Below, piece after piece: positions 25,387 to 32,489 of a stretch of DNA of 32,489 nucleotides; positions within the stretch are counted from its first letter, which is position 1, and each line of letters begins with the position of its first letter. The stretch is taken from positions 1-32,489 of the forward strand of contig NZ_BJCF01000046.1 in the NCBI RefSeq assembly GCF_005402965.1, read 5' to 3'. The DNA is from Dolichospermum planctonicum. GTDB taxonomy: Bacteria; Cyanobacteriota; Cyanobacteriia; Cyanobacteriales; Nostocaceae. The notes below the pieces were generated by a model. It saw only the letters and a program-made list of their open reading frames with translations. It did no database searches and had not been told where the DNA came from. The position numbers were made by a program, and so were the translations under genes.

Positions 25387-27450
25387 ATGCTAGGAAACAC
25401 CCTTGTGGGCAGATACCAAATTACCAATTACCTGGGAGGTGGCGGATTTGGCGAAACTTATGTTGCTAATGATACGCATTTACCCGGTTTACCGCATTGT
25501 GTAGTTAAGAAACTTAAACCTCAGTCTAGTGATATTGCTACTTTGGAAATAGCCAGAAGGTTGTTTGACACAGAAGCCCAAGTTTTATATAAATTAGGGA
25601 CTCATGACCGCATTCCCCAACTTTTAGCTTACTTTGAAGAAAATGCCGAATTTTATCTGGTGCAAGAACTTATTGTAGGTAATAACCTTAGTCAAGAATT
25701 AAGACCAGGTACAATTTTTACTGAAAATCAGGTAATTTCCCTAGTACAAGAAATTTTAGAAATTTTGGATTTTGTACATCAACAAAAAGTAATTCATCGT
25801 GATGTTAACCCTCGGAATATTCTGAGACGACAACAAGATGGTAAACTAATTTTAATTGATTTTGGTGCAGTTAAACAAATTACGACTAAATTAGTAAATT
25901 CCCCGGATACTACTAAATCTACTGTCGCTATTGGCACACCAGGTTATACTCCTGGAGAACAGGCACAAGGAACACCCAAATTTAGTAGTGATATCTATGC
26001 TTTGGGAATTATTGCTATTCAAGCTTTAACAGGATTATCCCCTGAACAATTAGAAAAAGATCCCGAAACTAATGAAATTATTTGGCAAAATTCCGCCACG
26101 GTATCCCCAGAATTTGCTCAATTTTTAAATCAAATGGTATGTTATGATTTTCGACAACGTTATGCCTCAGCGACAATAGCATTACAAGCTTTACAAAATT
26201 TGCATAAAAATACATCGGAAACAATAGTTTTTTCTCCGGCAATTTTACCAAATCAAGTTAAAAATTCCCCAGTTAAAAAAGGGATATTCTGGAAATTACC
26301 CTTGGGGATATTTGTGTTAGTTATTGGTGCTGTAGGTGGAATATTTATAATTAATCGCCTGAATAATAAAAATGCTATAGAATTATATCATCAGGCAAAT
26401 ACTCTGCTGCAATTACAACGCTATCAAGAGGCTTTAACAATTTATGAAAAAGCCGGAGATATTAAACCTGATTATCCTCAAGCTTGGTATGGTCAAGGTC
26501 AAGCATTATTTCAACTAAAGAAATATGAACAAGCTTTAATAGTCTATGATAAAGCTATTCAACTTCAACCTGATTATTTAGAAGCTTGGAATAATCGCGG
26601 GTTGGTTTTAGTAAATCTCAAACGTTATTCAGAAGCACTTGCCACTTTTGATAAAGCTTTAGAACTCAAAAATGATGCTCCTCAAGTTTGGCAAGCTAAA
26701 GGGGATGTTTTTATAAAAATTAATAACTATAATAATGCAGTTAAGGCTTATGAACAAGCAATTAATTTACAACCTGATAATTCTGAATTATGGTACAAAA
26801 AAGGATTGGCATTACAAAATCTTAAACAGTATGAGGAAGCAATTACAGCTTACAAAAAAACCATAGAATTAAAACCAGATCATGAATTAGCTTTGTATAA
26901 TTTAGGTAATTGTTCGGTGAATTTAAATCGTTATGAATTTGCTCTGCAAGCTTATGATCAGGTGCTACAATACAATCAGGGTAACTTTGCCGCTTTGTTA
27001 TCAAGAAGTAATGTATTGATGACATTACGTAGATATCCAGAGGCCATTGATTCTTTTAACCAAGTGATTAAATCCAATCCTCGACGGTATCAAGTATGGT
27101 ATAATCGGGGTTGGGCATTACATCAAGTTAAACGCTATCCAGAAGCCATAGAATCTTATAAAAAAGCTGTTTCCTTAAAGGGAAATGATTATTTACTGTG
27201 GTATAATCTGGGAAATACACAATATAGTTTGCAAAAATATCCAGAAGCGATCGCATCCTATAATAAAGCTATCCGTTATAAACCAAATCATTATGAAAGT
27301 TGGTATAGTCGCGGCAATGCGCTATTAAATATGCAACAATACAAAGAGGCGATCGCATCCTACGATAAAGCTATAGAATATAAACCAGACTACCAACAAG
27401 CTATAGAAGCCCGCACAAAAGCCCAAAATGCCCTAACCCAAAATCTATGA
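25387..27450 (+). CDS. Membrane-anchored Ser/Thr protein kinase with ten TPR repeats
   Basis: The 687-residue protein has an N-terminal kinase domain: glycine loop LGGGGFGETY (16-25), probable ATP lysine Lys41 in VVKKLK, catalytic loop HRDVNPRN (137-144), DFG at 158-160 and GTPGYTPGEQ. One membrane segment lies at about 299-323 (LPLGIFVLVIGAVGGIFII). Ten consecutive TPRs fill about 330-680, probably on the outer side of the membrane if the kinase is cytoplasmic. The catalytic loop has Asn141 where most kinases have Lys (HRDxKxxN), which may lower activity. Such kinases are numerous in Nostocales; the substrate is unknown. Two HIP1 sites lie near the 3' end. Confidence 0.9.
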   Translation: MLGNTLVGRYQITNYLGGGGFGETYVANDTHLPGLPHCVVKKLKPQSSDIATLEIARRLFDTEAQVLYKLGTHDRIPQLLAYFEENAEFYLVQELIVGNNLSQELRPGTIFTENQVISLVQEILEILDFVHQQKVIHRDVNPRNILRRQQDGKLILIDFGAVKQITTKLVNSPDTTKSTVAIGTPGYTPGEQAQGTPKFSSDIYALGIIAIQALTGLSPEQLEKDPETNEIIWQNSATVSPEFAQFLNQMVCYDFRQRYASATIALQALQNLHKNTSETIVFSPAILPNQVKNSPVKKGIFWKLPLGIFVLVIGAVGGIFIINRLNNKNAIELYHQANTLLQLQRYQEALTIYEKAGDIKPDYPQAWYGQGQALFQLKKYEQALIVYDKAIQLQPDYLEAWNNRGLVLVNLKRYSEALATFDKALELKNDAPQVWQAKGDVFIKINNYNNAVKAYEQAINLQPDNSELWYKKGLALQNLKQYEEAITAYKKTIELKPDHELALYNLGNCSVNLNRYEFALQAYDQVLQYNQGNFAALLSRSNVLMTLRRYPEAIDSFNQVIKSNPRRYQVWYNRGWALHQVKRYPEAIESYKKAVSLKGNDYLLWYNLGNTQYSLQKYPEAIASYNKAIRYKPNHYESWYSRGNALLNMQQYKEAIASYDKAIEYKPDYQQAIEARTKAQNALTQNL

Positions 27451-27557
27451 TAAAATTGTAAACCCTTCTTTCTTCTGACCAAAATCCAGTAGAATATGAA
27501 ATGCCAGTTATCCAATTAACTGAGAAAGATATCACATCCCTGCCAGTAGCCAAAATT

Positions 27558-28671
27558 ATGGACGTATTAGAACTAAAACGCGAAATCGAAACATTGTCTA
27601 GCCGCCTGGGTAAAACCCAGGACTATCTTTGACGTACCCGCACTCCAAGCCAAAATTCACGACTTAGAACAAATTTCCGCCCAAACAGAATTTTGGGAAG
27701 ACCAAACCCAAGCCCAAAACACCCTACAAGAACTCAATGATCTAAAATCCCATTTAGAGCAATATTACCAGTGGCATTCCCATTTAGACGATACTAGGGT
27801 AGTTGTTGAACTATTGGAACTAGAAACAGACACAGCGCTATTGCAAGAAGCCGAGTCTACCATTAACAAACTCAATCATGATCTAGATCAATGGGAATTA
27901 CAACAACTACTTTCTGGACCCTACGACGATAAAGGTGCGGTCCTAACAATTAACGCTGGTGCAGGTGGTACAGACGCGCAAGACTGGGCATTTATGTTAA
28001 TGCGGATGTATACCCGTTGGGGAGAAGATCATGGTTATAAAGTTACCTTAGCAGAAGAATCCGAAGGTGACGAAGCGGGTATTAAATCCGCCACCCTAGA
28101 AATAACCGGACGCTACGCCTATGGTTATTTGCGTTCTGAAATGGGTACTCATCGCTTAGTACGAATTTCTCCCTTTAATGCTAACGGTAAACGACAAACC
28201 AGTTTTGCGGGAGTTGAAGTGATGCCACAAATAGATAATACCGTCAAATTAGACATTCCCGAAAAAGATTTAGAAATTACCACCACCCGTTCTGGTGGTA
28301 AAGGTGGACAAAACGTCAACAAAGTAGAAACCGCAGTCCGCATAGTTCACATTCCCACAGGGATAGCAGTCCGTTGTACAGAAGAACGGTCACAACTGCA
28401 AAACAAAGAAAAAGCCCTAGCCCGTCTCAAAGCTAAACTACTAATTATAGCTAAAGAACAACGCGCCCAAGAAATAGCGGAAATTCGCGGTGATATGGTA
28501 GAAGCCTCCTGGGGTAATCAAATCCGTAACTATGTATTTCATCCTTATCAGATGGTTAAAGACCTGCGTACAAACGTAGAAACAACAGCCATTACCGACA
28601 TCATGAATGGTGAGATTGATATGTTTATCCAAGCCTATTTAAGACAAGAAAATCAGATAGTAGAAGCTTAG
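27558..28671 (+). CDS. prfB: Peptide chain release factor 2, with programmed +1 frameshift
   Basis: The frame from ATG 27558 ([20 protein letters not shown]) reaches a TGA at 27630-27632 after 24 codons. A +1 shift there (27558-27629 joined to 27631-28671) gives 370 residues that run straight through: [15 protein letters not shown]. It has the RF2 tripeptide SPF ([10 protein letters not shown]) and the GGQ motif ([11 protein letters not shown]). RF2 reads UGA and UAA and releases the finished protein. Two in-frame ATGs (27501 and 27558) are possible starts; 27558 puts the shift at codon 25, as in E. coli (codon 26). A frame that starts at 27814 and lacks the N terminus would be a misannotation. 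Confidence 0.95.
27618..27633 (+). promoter_or_regulatory. RF2 autoregulatory frameshift site
   Basis: AGGA (27619-27622) precedes TATCTTTGAC; CTT (27627-27629) then TGA (27630-27632) followed by C. This is the classical CUUUGAC slip with an internal Shine-Dalgarno-like stimulator: low RF2 lets the ribosome slip and make more RF2. Confidence 0.9.
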
Positions 28672-28752
28672 GGAAAGCAGGGGACGCTTAGTTATACTAT
28701 CAGAATCAGGATAGCCAGCGATTAAAAATAGCAATCCTCTTTTTGGGAACGA

Positions 28753-28780
28753 ACCACAGAGGACACAGAGGACCCAGAGG
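28753..28780. repeat. Short tandem ACAGAGG repeat between prfB and the small membrane gene
   Basis: ACCACAGAGG, ACACAGAGG and ACCCAGAGG follow each other. Tracts like this are dispersed through Nostocales genomes. The rest of the 276-bp gap (28672-28947) holds no gene that I can see. Confidence 0.7.
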
Positions 28781-28947
28781 TAGAGAGAAAAAAAGAGGTA
28801 TTTACGTCTTGTTGAGAATTGCTATATATGAGGATTGTCTAATTTAGCTGTGTAATAGCTTAATTTAGGTTAATAGTCTGCACTCCCGACTCCTAATTTC
28901 CCCGTAACCTGTTAAAGTAATAAAGGAAATTATTGGAGAAATTAACT

Positions 28948-29103
28948 ATGGACAAGTCCCCTACTAAAGAACCCCAACCCAGCTATGTTAAGCTGGCCAT
29001 GCGGAACATGGTTAGAAAAGGCGGTACTTCCCTCAAACACTTCGCGTTAACTGCTGTAGGACTATTATCTGTCCTCGTTGGTTTAGCGTATCTGACCCGC
29101 TAA
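28948..29103 (+). CDS. Small conserved cyanobacterial membrane protein (DUF3285-like)
   Basis: A 51-codon gene starts at ATG 28948 with GGAG (28935-28938) 9 nt upstream, and encodes MDKSPTKEPQPSYVKLAMRN followed by MVRKGGTSLKHF and one membrane helix (ALTAVGLLSVLVGLAYL). It resembles the small DUF3285 family found next to ybeY in cyanobacteria. The basic stretch before the helix suggests the N terminus stays in the cytoplasm. ybeY begins 12 nt after its stop, so the two form an operon. Function is unknown. Confidence 0.8.
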   Translation: MDKSPTKEPQPSYVKLAMRNMVRKGGTSLKHFALTAVGLLSVLVGLAYLTR

Positions 29104-29115
29104 AGGGGAAAAATT

Positions 29116-29616
29116 GTGCCTTTACCAGTGGAATTATATTTAGAAAATTGTCTTGACGACTTTTCCCTAATTCCTCCCGAAACTTGGGAAAATTGGTTTC
29201 AGGAGTGGTTAGAAATTCTTAATGATTATCTACCAACTGCACTTAGTTATGAAGTTAGTTTGCGGTTGACAACTGATACAGAAATTCAAACCCTCAATTC
29301 CCAATACCGTGAACAGGATAAACCTACAGATGTTTTAGCCTTTGCATCTCTAGAAGCAAATTTACCACAAAGCGAGGAAATGCTCAGATCTATGCCCTTG
29401 TATTTAGGTGATATTATTGTTTCTGTAGATACAGCACAGCGACAAGCACAACAGCAGGAACATAGCTTATCCACAGAATTAGCCTGGTTAACGGCTCATG
29501 GTTTATTGCATTTGTTAGGATGGGATCATCCTGATGAACAGAGTTTGATGGAAATGCTACAGCAACAAGTTATCTTACTTGAGAAGATAGGTATGATTAT
29601 TAACTTAGAGGTATAG
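29116..29616 (+). CDS. ybeY: Endoribonuclease YbeY (rRNA maturation factor)
   Basis: The 166-residue protein ends in the zinc motif HGLLHLLGWDH (H-x3-H-x5-H) and has LNSQYREQDKPTDVLAF and YLGDIIVSVDTA, the family signatures. YbeY matures the 3' end of 16S rRNA and takes part in ribosome quality control. The start is GTG at 29116, 12 nt after the small membrane gene, with no strong Shine-Dalgarno sequence (GGGGA is nearby). dgkA follows after 140 bp, as in many bacteria where ybeY and dgkA are neighbours. Confidence 0.95.
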   Translation: MPLPVELYLENCLDDFSLIPPETWENWFQEWLEILNDYLPTALSYEVSLRLTTDTEIQTLNSQYREQDKPTDVLAFASLEANLPQSEEMLRSMPLYLGDIIVSVDTAQRQAQQQEHSLSTELAWLTAHGLLHLLGWDHPDEQSLMEMLQQQVILLEKIGMIINLEV

Positions 29617-29756
29617 TATATGTATATTTAAAATTAAGAATCTTAGTGATTGCTTCATAGTGTCGCTATTTAAAATAGCCTACAATTGCTTCAAAGTTGA
29701 TCCGGCTATGAAAATCGGTAGATTCTTACTCTGTCATATATCATATTTTTTTATCT

Positions 29757-30212
29757 ATGTCCCCAAAACTTTCGTCATCACCAACAAGTAACAGCTTACC
29801 ACCGCTTGTGTCTAAAGACAGGGAACTTTCCTGGCAAATTGCCTCTAATTTATTTGTTAGTTTTAAGTACGCTTGGGCTGGAATTATCTATGGTTTTCAG
29901 ACCCAGCGTAATTTTCGCATTCATTTAGCCGTCTGCGCCTTGGCTATTAGTTTGAGTCTATTCTTACGTCTAGAAACAGTGGAAATAGCTATAATTGCTG
30001 TTACCAGTGGGTTAGTTTTGACCTTAGAGTTAATGAATACGGCCATTGAGTCTATTGTAGACTTAACCGTCAAACAATCCTACCATGAATTGGCAAAAAT
30101 TGCTAAAGACTGTGCGGCTGGGGCTGTACTTGTAGCAGCTTTAGTAGCATTATTAGTCGCAACTATACTATTATTGCCCCCTTTAGCGACTTTAATCCTG
30201 TCCAATTTCTAG
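29757..30212 (+). CDS. dgkA: Diacylglycerol/undecaprenol kinase
   Basis: The 151-residue membrane protein has a polar N-terminal extension of about 35 residues, then FKYAWAGIIYGFQTQRNFRIHL, three hydrophobic helices and the signature LELMNTAIESIVDL with the catalytic glutamates, then AKDCAAGAVL. Family members phosphorylate diacylglycerol or, in Gram-positive-like forms, undecaprenol, recycling lipid carriers in the cytoplasmic membrane. Which substrate is used here cannot be told from sequence. It lies between ybeY and the amidotransferase gene on the same strand. Confidence 0.92.
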   Translation: MSPKLSSSPTSNSLPPLVSKDRELSWQIASNLFVSFKYAWAGIIYGFQTQRNFRIHLAVCALAISLSLFLRLETVEIAIIAVTSGLVLTLELMNTAIESIVDLTVKQSYHELAKIAKDCAAGAVLVAALVALLVATILLLPPLATLILSNF

Positions 30213-30229
30213 ATAGCGGGTTGTAATAG

Positions 30230-30250
30230 AGACGTTTCTAGGAAACGTCT
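30230..30250. repeat. Perfect 9-bp hairpin (dispersed cyanobacterial palindrome)
   Basis: AGACGTTTC (30230-30238) and GAAACGTCT (30242-30250) flank TAG, 17 bp after the dgkA stop. It belongs to the AGAGACGTT.../...AACGTCT type palindromes common in Nostoc genomes. It may act as a terminator or mRNA-stabilising stem, though no T run follows. Confidence 0.75.
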
Positions 30251-30297
30251 TGAATATTTTCAAATATTTTCAAGAAAAATGAAATTAGGCAAAAATT

Positions 30298-30885
30298 GTG
30301 ATATTAGTTATTGATAATTACGACAGCTTTACGTATAATTTAGTGCAGTATTTCGGAGAACTAGCCACAGATTTCTCTGTAGCCAATGATATCCAAATCG
30401 TGCGAAATGATAAGATGACTGTAGATGAAATTAAAACCTTAAACCCAGACGCAATAGTCATTTCCCCCGGTCCTGGTCGTCCAGAAGATGCGGGAATTTC
30501 CTTAGATGCGATCGCTCAATTTGGCGAAAAATTACCGATTTTAGGGGTGTGTTTAGGACATCAAAGTATTGGTCAGGTCTTCGGTGGTAAAATAGTTTCT
30601 GCACCAGAATTAATGCACGGAAAAACCTCCCAGGTATCACACCAAGGAATAGGAATTTTTCAAGGGTTAGAAAATCCCTTCACCGCCACCAGGTATCATA
30701 GTTTGGTAATTGAGCGGGAAACTTGTCCAGAAGTATTGGAAATTACTGCTTGGGTAGAAGATGGTACAATTATGGGTGTCAGACACCGGAACTATCCTCA
30801 CATTCAAGGAGTCCAATTTCATCCAGAAAGTGTTTTAACTTCCTTGGGTAAGGAATTACTCAGAAATTTTCTGCGAACCTTGTAA
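30298..30885 (+). CDS. trpG: Glutamine amidotransferase, anthranilate/aminodeoxychorismate synthase component II
   Basis: The 195-residue class I amidotransferase starts at GTG 30298 with [19 protein letters not shown]. It has [11 protein letters not shown], the nucleophile in [16 protein letters not shown], and the catalytic pair in GVQFHPES. It supplies ammonia from glutamine to a chorismate-binding partner for tryptophan (TrpE) or folate (PabB) synthesis. No TrpE or PabB gene is in the window, and in many bacteria one subunit serves both, so trpG and pabA are equally possible names. A metallo-beta-lactamase-fold gene follows 12 nt later. Confidence 0.93.
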   Translation: MILVIDNYDSFTYNLVQYFGELATDFSVANDIQIVRNDKMTVDEIKTLNPDAIVISPGPGRPEDAGISLDAIAQFGEKLPILGVCLGHQSIGQVFGGKIVSAPELMHGKTSQVSHQGIGIFQGLENPFTATRYHSLVIERETCPEVLEITAWVEDGTIMGVRHRNYPHIQGVQFHPESVLTSLGKELLRNFLRTL

Positions 30886-30897
30886 ACGGAAAAACAG

Positions 30898-31665
30898 ATG
30901 AAAAGACGACAGTTGATAGGCTATACTGGGGCGGGTTTAATAACCTCTGTAATGACTAACTTAGGTCTGCCAGTTTCAGTAAAGGCTCAGTCTAGCGGTG
31001 TATCAATTCATTGGTTAGGACATACTTGCTTTTTATTCACCACTGGAAATGTCAAAATTCTGATTAATCCCTTTCGGACATTGGGCTGTACAGCTAAGTA
31101 TCGTCCCCCAAAGGTCGCGGCAGATTTGGTATTAATTAGTAGTCAATTATTAGATGAAGGTTATGTAAAAGAACTACCGGGAAATCCCAAATTAGTTTAT
31201 CAACCGGGGGTTTACGAATTTAGGGGTGTTAATTTTCAGGGAATTACCACAGACCATGATCGTCACAATGGAAAACGATTCGGGAAAAATCTGGCTTGGA
31301 AATTCACCATAGCAGGACTTAATTTACTGCATTTAGGGGGCTGTGCTGCACCCCTGACCCTAGAACAAAAAATCCTCATGGGTCGTCCCGATGTATTATT
31401 TATTCCCGTAGGTGGTAGTGCTAAAGCTTACAATGCTCAAGAAGCAAAAGCAGCCATTACCGTCTTAAATCCTCAGTTAGTTATTCCCACCCATTACCGC
31501 ACTCCAGCCGCTGATACAAACCAGTGTGACATCACCCCAGTAGATGATTTTTTGACTTTAATGCAGGGTGTTAATATCCGCCGAAGTAATAGTGACTCTA
31601 TAGTAATTAACTCCCAGAATTTACCGAAAAATACGGAAATTCAGGTTTTGAGTTATAAATTTTGA
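30898..31665 (+). CDS. Exported MBL-fold protein lacking the usual metal motif
   Basis: The 255-residue protein begins with a twin-Arg-like signal (MKRRQLIGYTGAGLITSVM, then an Ala-Gln cleavage-type end KAQ). The fold resembles UlaG-type metallo-beta-lactamase proteins: SIHWLGHTCFLFTTGNVKIL, DLVLISS, ITTDHDRHNG, LLHLGG, DVLFIPVGG and VIPTHYRT. Where active members have HxHxDH after DLVLIS, this one has SQLLDEG, so two or more zinc ligands are gone. Other cyanobacterial relatives that I recall share this loss. It probably no longer hydrolyses in the usual way; the function is unknown. It is likely cotranscribed with trpG. Confidence 0.8.
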   Translation: MKRRQLIGYTGAGLITSVMTNLGLPVSVKAQSSGVSIHWLGHTCFLFTTGNVKILINPFRTLGCTAKYRPPKVAADLVLISSQLLDEGYVKELPGNPKLVYQPGVYEFRGVNFQGITTDHDRHNGKRFGKNLAWKFTIAGLNLLHLGGCAAPLTLEQKILMGRPDVLFIPVGGSAKAYNAQEAKAAITVLNPQLVIPTHYRTPAADTNQCDITPVDDFLTLMQGVNIRRSNSDSIVINSQNLPKNTEIQVLSYKF

Positions 31666-31726
31666 TATCACGAATTGAGATCCCTCCTGGAAGAAATCAG
31701 GAATCTAATAGCAGATTTCAAACTCA

Positions 31727-32362
31727 TACAGCAGTTCCCGATATTATGAAGTACAGATATTAATAATAAAACTCTCGTGGTGCGGGCATCTTGCCTGCAC
31801 CAGGTGTACCTCACTCAAAGCTACTTGCTGTATGAAGTACAGATATTAATAATAAAACTCTTGTGGTGCGGGCATCTGGCCTGCACCAGATGTACCTCAC
31901 TCAAAGCTACTTGCTGTATGAAGTACAGATATTAATAATAAAACTCTCGTGGTGCGGGCATCTGGCCTGCACCAGATGTACCTCACTCAAAGCTACTTGC
32001 TGTATGAAGTACAGATATTAATAATAAAACTCTCGTGGTGCGGGCATCTGGCCTGCACCAGGTGTACCTCACTCAAAGCTACTTGCTGTATGAAGTACAG
32101 ATATTAATAATAAAACTCTCGTGGTGCGGGCATCTGGCCTGCACCAGGTGTACCTCACTCAAAGCTACTTGCTGTATGAAGTACGGATATTAATAATAAA
32201 ACTCTTGTGGTGCGGGCATCTGGCCTGCACCAGGTGTACCTCACTCAAAGCTACTTGCTGTATGAAGTACAGATATTAATAATAAAACTCTCGTGGTGCG
32301 GGCATCTTGCCTGCACCAGGTGTACCTCACTCAAAGCTACTTGCTGTATGAAGTACAGATAT
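31727..32362 (+). mobile_element. Tandem array of seven IS630-related MITE units (86-bp period)
   Basis: A complete MITE (31727-31832: TACAGCAG ... CTTGCTGTA, 106 bp) is followed by copies that lack the first 20 bp. GAAGTACAG recurs at 31748, 31834, 31920, 32006, 32092, 32178, 32264 and 32350, exactly 86 bp apart, so there are seven full units plus a short stub. Each holds the hairpin GGTGCGGGCA/TGCCTGCACC-like core. Units differ by only a few bases (TCTTG/TCTGG, CTCTC/CTCTT, AGG/AGA). The first and last parts are bounded by the TIR of the adjoining IS. It is not CRISPR: there are no spacers. An apparent frame at 32207-32422 is a by-product of the repeat. Confidence 0.88.
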
Positions 32363-32489
32363 TACAGCAGTTTCCGAAGTTATGAGGTACAGTTAGTAAT
32401 AATAAAGATAATACTGTCATGAAAGCATATTCAGTGGATCTCCGAGAAAAAATAGTTGCAGCCCATATTGAGGAAAAAATATCAATTCG
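32363..32489 (+). mobile_element. Left end of an IS630-family insertion sequence (runs off the edge)
   Basis: The element starts TACAGCAGTTTCCGAAGTTA at 32363, identical in 26 of 30 positions to the MITE terminus at 31727, and is 56 bp upstream of a transposase start. It is inserted at the end of the MITE array, directly after the stub GAAGTACAGATAT. The right end lies outside the window. Confidence 0.8.
32419..32489 (+). CDS. IS630-family transposase, N-terminal part
   Basis: The 23 codons visible encode MKAYSVDLREKIVAAHIEEK, the typical start of the helix-turn-helix segment of IS630 transposases, which bind the element ends. The catalytic DDE domain is outside the window, so whether the gene is intact cannot be judged. 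Confidence 0.85.
   Translation, partial: MKAYSVDLREKIVAAHIEEKISI

Noticed and set aside
31748..32370. CRISPR array
   Set aside because: The units are contiguous and identical along all 86 bp with no variable spacers, and they carry MITE terminal repeats.
32207..32422. 71-codon frame across the MITE array
   Set aside because: It reads through the 86-bp repeat and repeats its own text; it is a by-product of the array.

Overview
The window comes from a filamentous, probably heterocyst-forming cyanobacterium of the Nostocales (Anabaena/Dolichospermum/Nostoc type). Three things point there: at least ten HIP1 octamers (GCGATCGC) scattered through genes, tracts of short tandem heptamers (CCCTGTC, TAATGGG and their complements) between genes, and the adjacent pair sigC-furA. 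The DNA is AT-rich. Most genes are ordinary chromosomal housekeeping genes, with accessory patches between them.

Region 1 (1-7107, minus strand) is one giant open gene that runs off the left edge. It encodes a predicted secreted multi-domain phosphoesterase: two tandem PhoX/DUF839-like modules, a phytase-like domain with a complete glycerophosphodiester phosphodiesterase inserted in its middle, a Calx-beta domain and C-terminal RTX calcium-binding repeats. A candidate Pho box lies upstream. Region 2 (7510-12474, plus) holds gshA, a TrmL-type tRNA methyltransferase and a LysM/M23 cell-wall peptidase with a long leader. Region 3 (12551-14571) is accessory: tRNA-Met, an IS630-related MITE, an AT-rich tandem repeat, a Uma2 nuclease gene, and HsdM and HsdR tail remnants of a type I restriction system abutting tRNA-Pro.

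Region 4 (14697-23112) has lipA, gpsA, sigC, furA and, convergent to them, cobN. furA has two iron-box-like sites in its promoter region, and the furA locus is bracketed by an inverted repeat made of heptamer tracts and a perfect 24-bp core. Region 5 (23145-24562) contains a REP-like hairpin, a palindrome over a -10 box, a likely HsdS tail remnant and a PIN-domain toxin-antitoxin pair with an operator-like palindrome. Region 6 (24653-31665) has nanE, a Ser/Thr kinase with ten TPRs, prfB with a programmed +1 frameshift, a small membrane protein, ybeY, dgkA, a trpG/pabA amidotransferase and a degenerate metallo-beta-lactamase-fold protein. Region 7 (31727-32489) is a tandem array of seven 86-bp MITE units directly abutting the left end of an IS630-family insertion sequence that runs off the right edge.

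The least ordinary features are the nested phosphoesterase, the MITE array joined to its probable parent IS, the inverted-repeat bracket around furA, and the type I restriction remnants scattered at two places.
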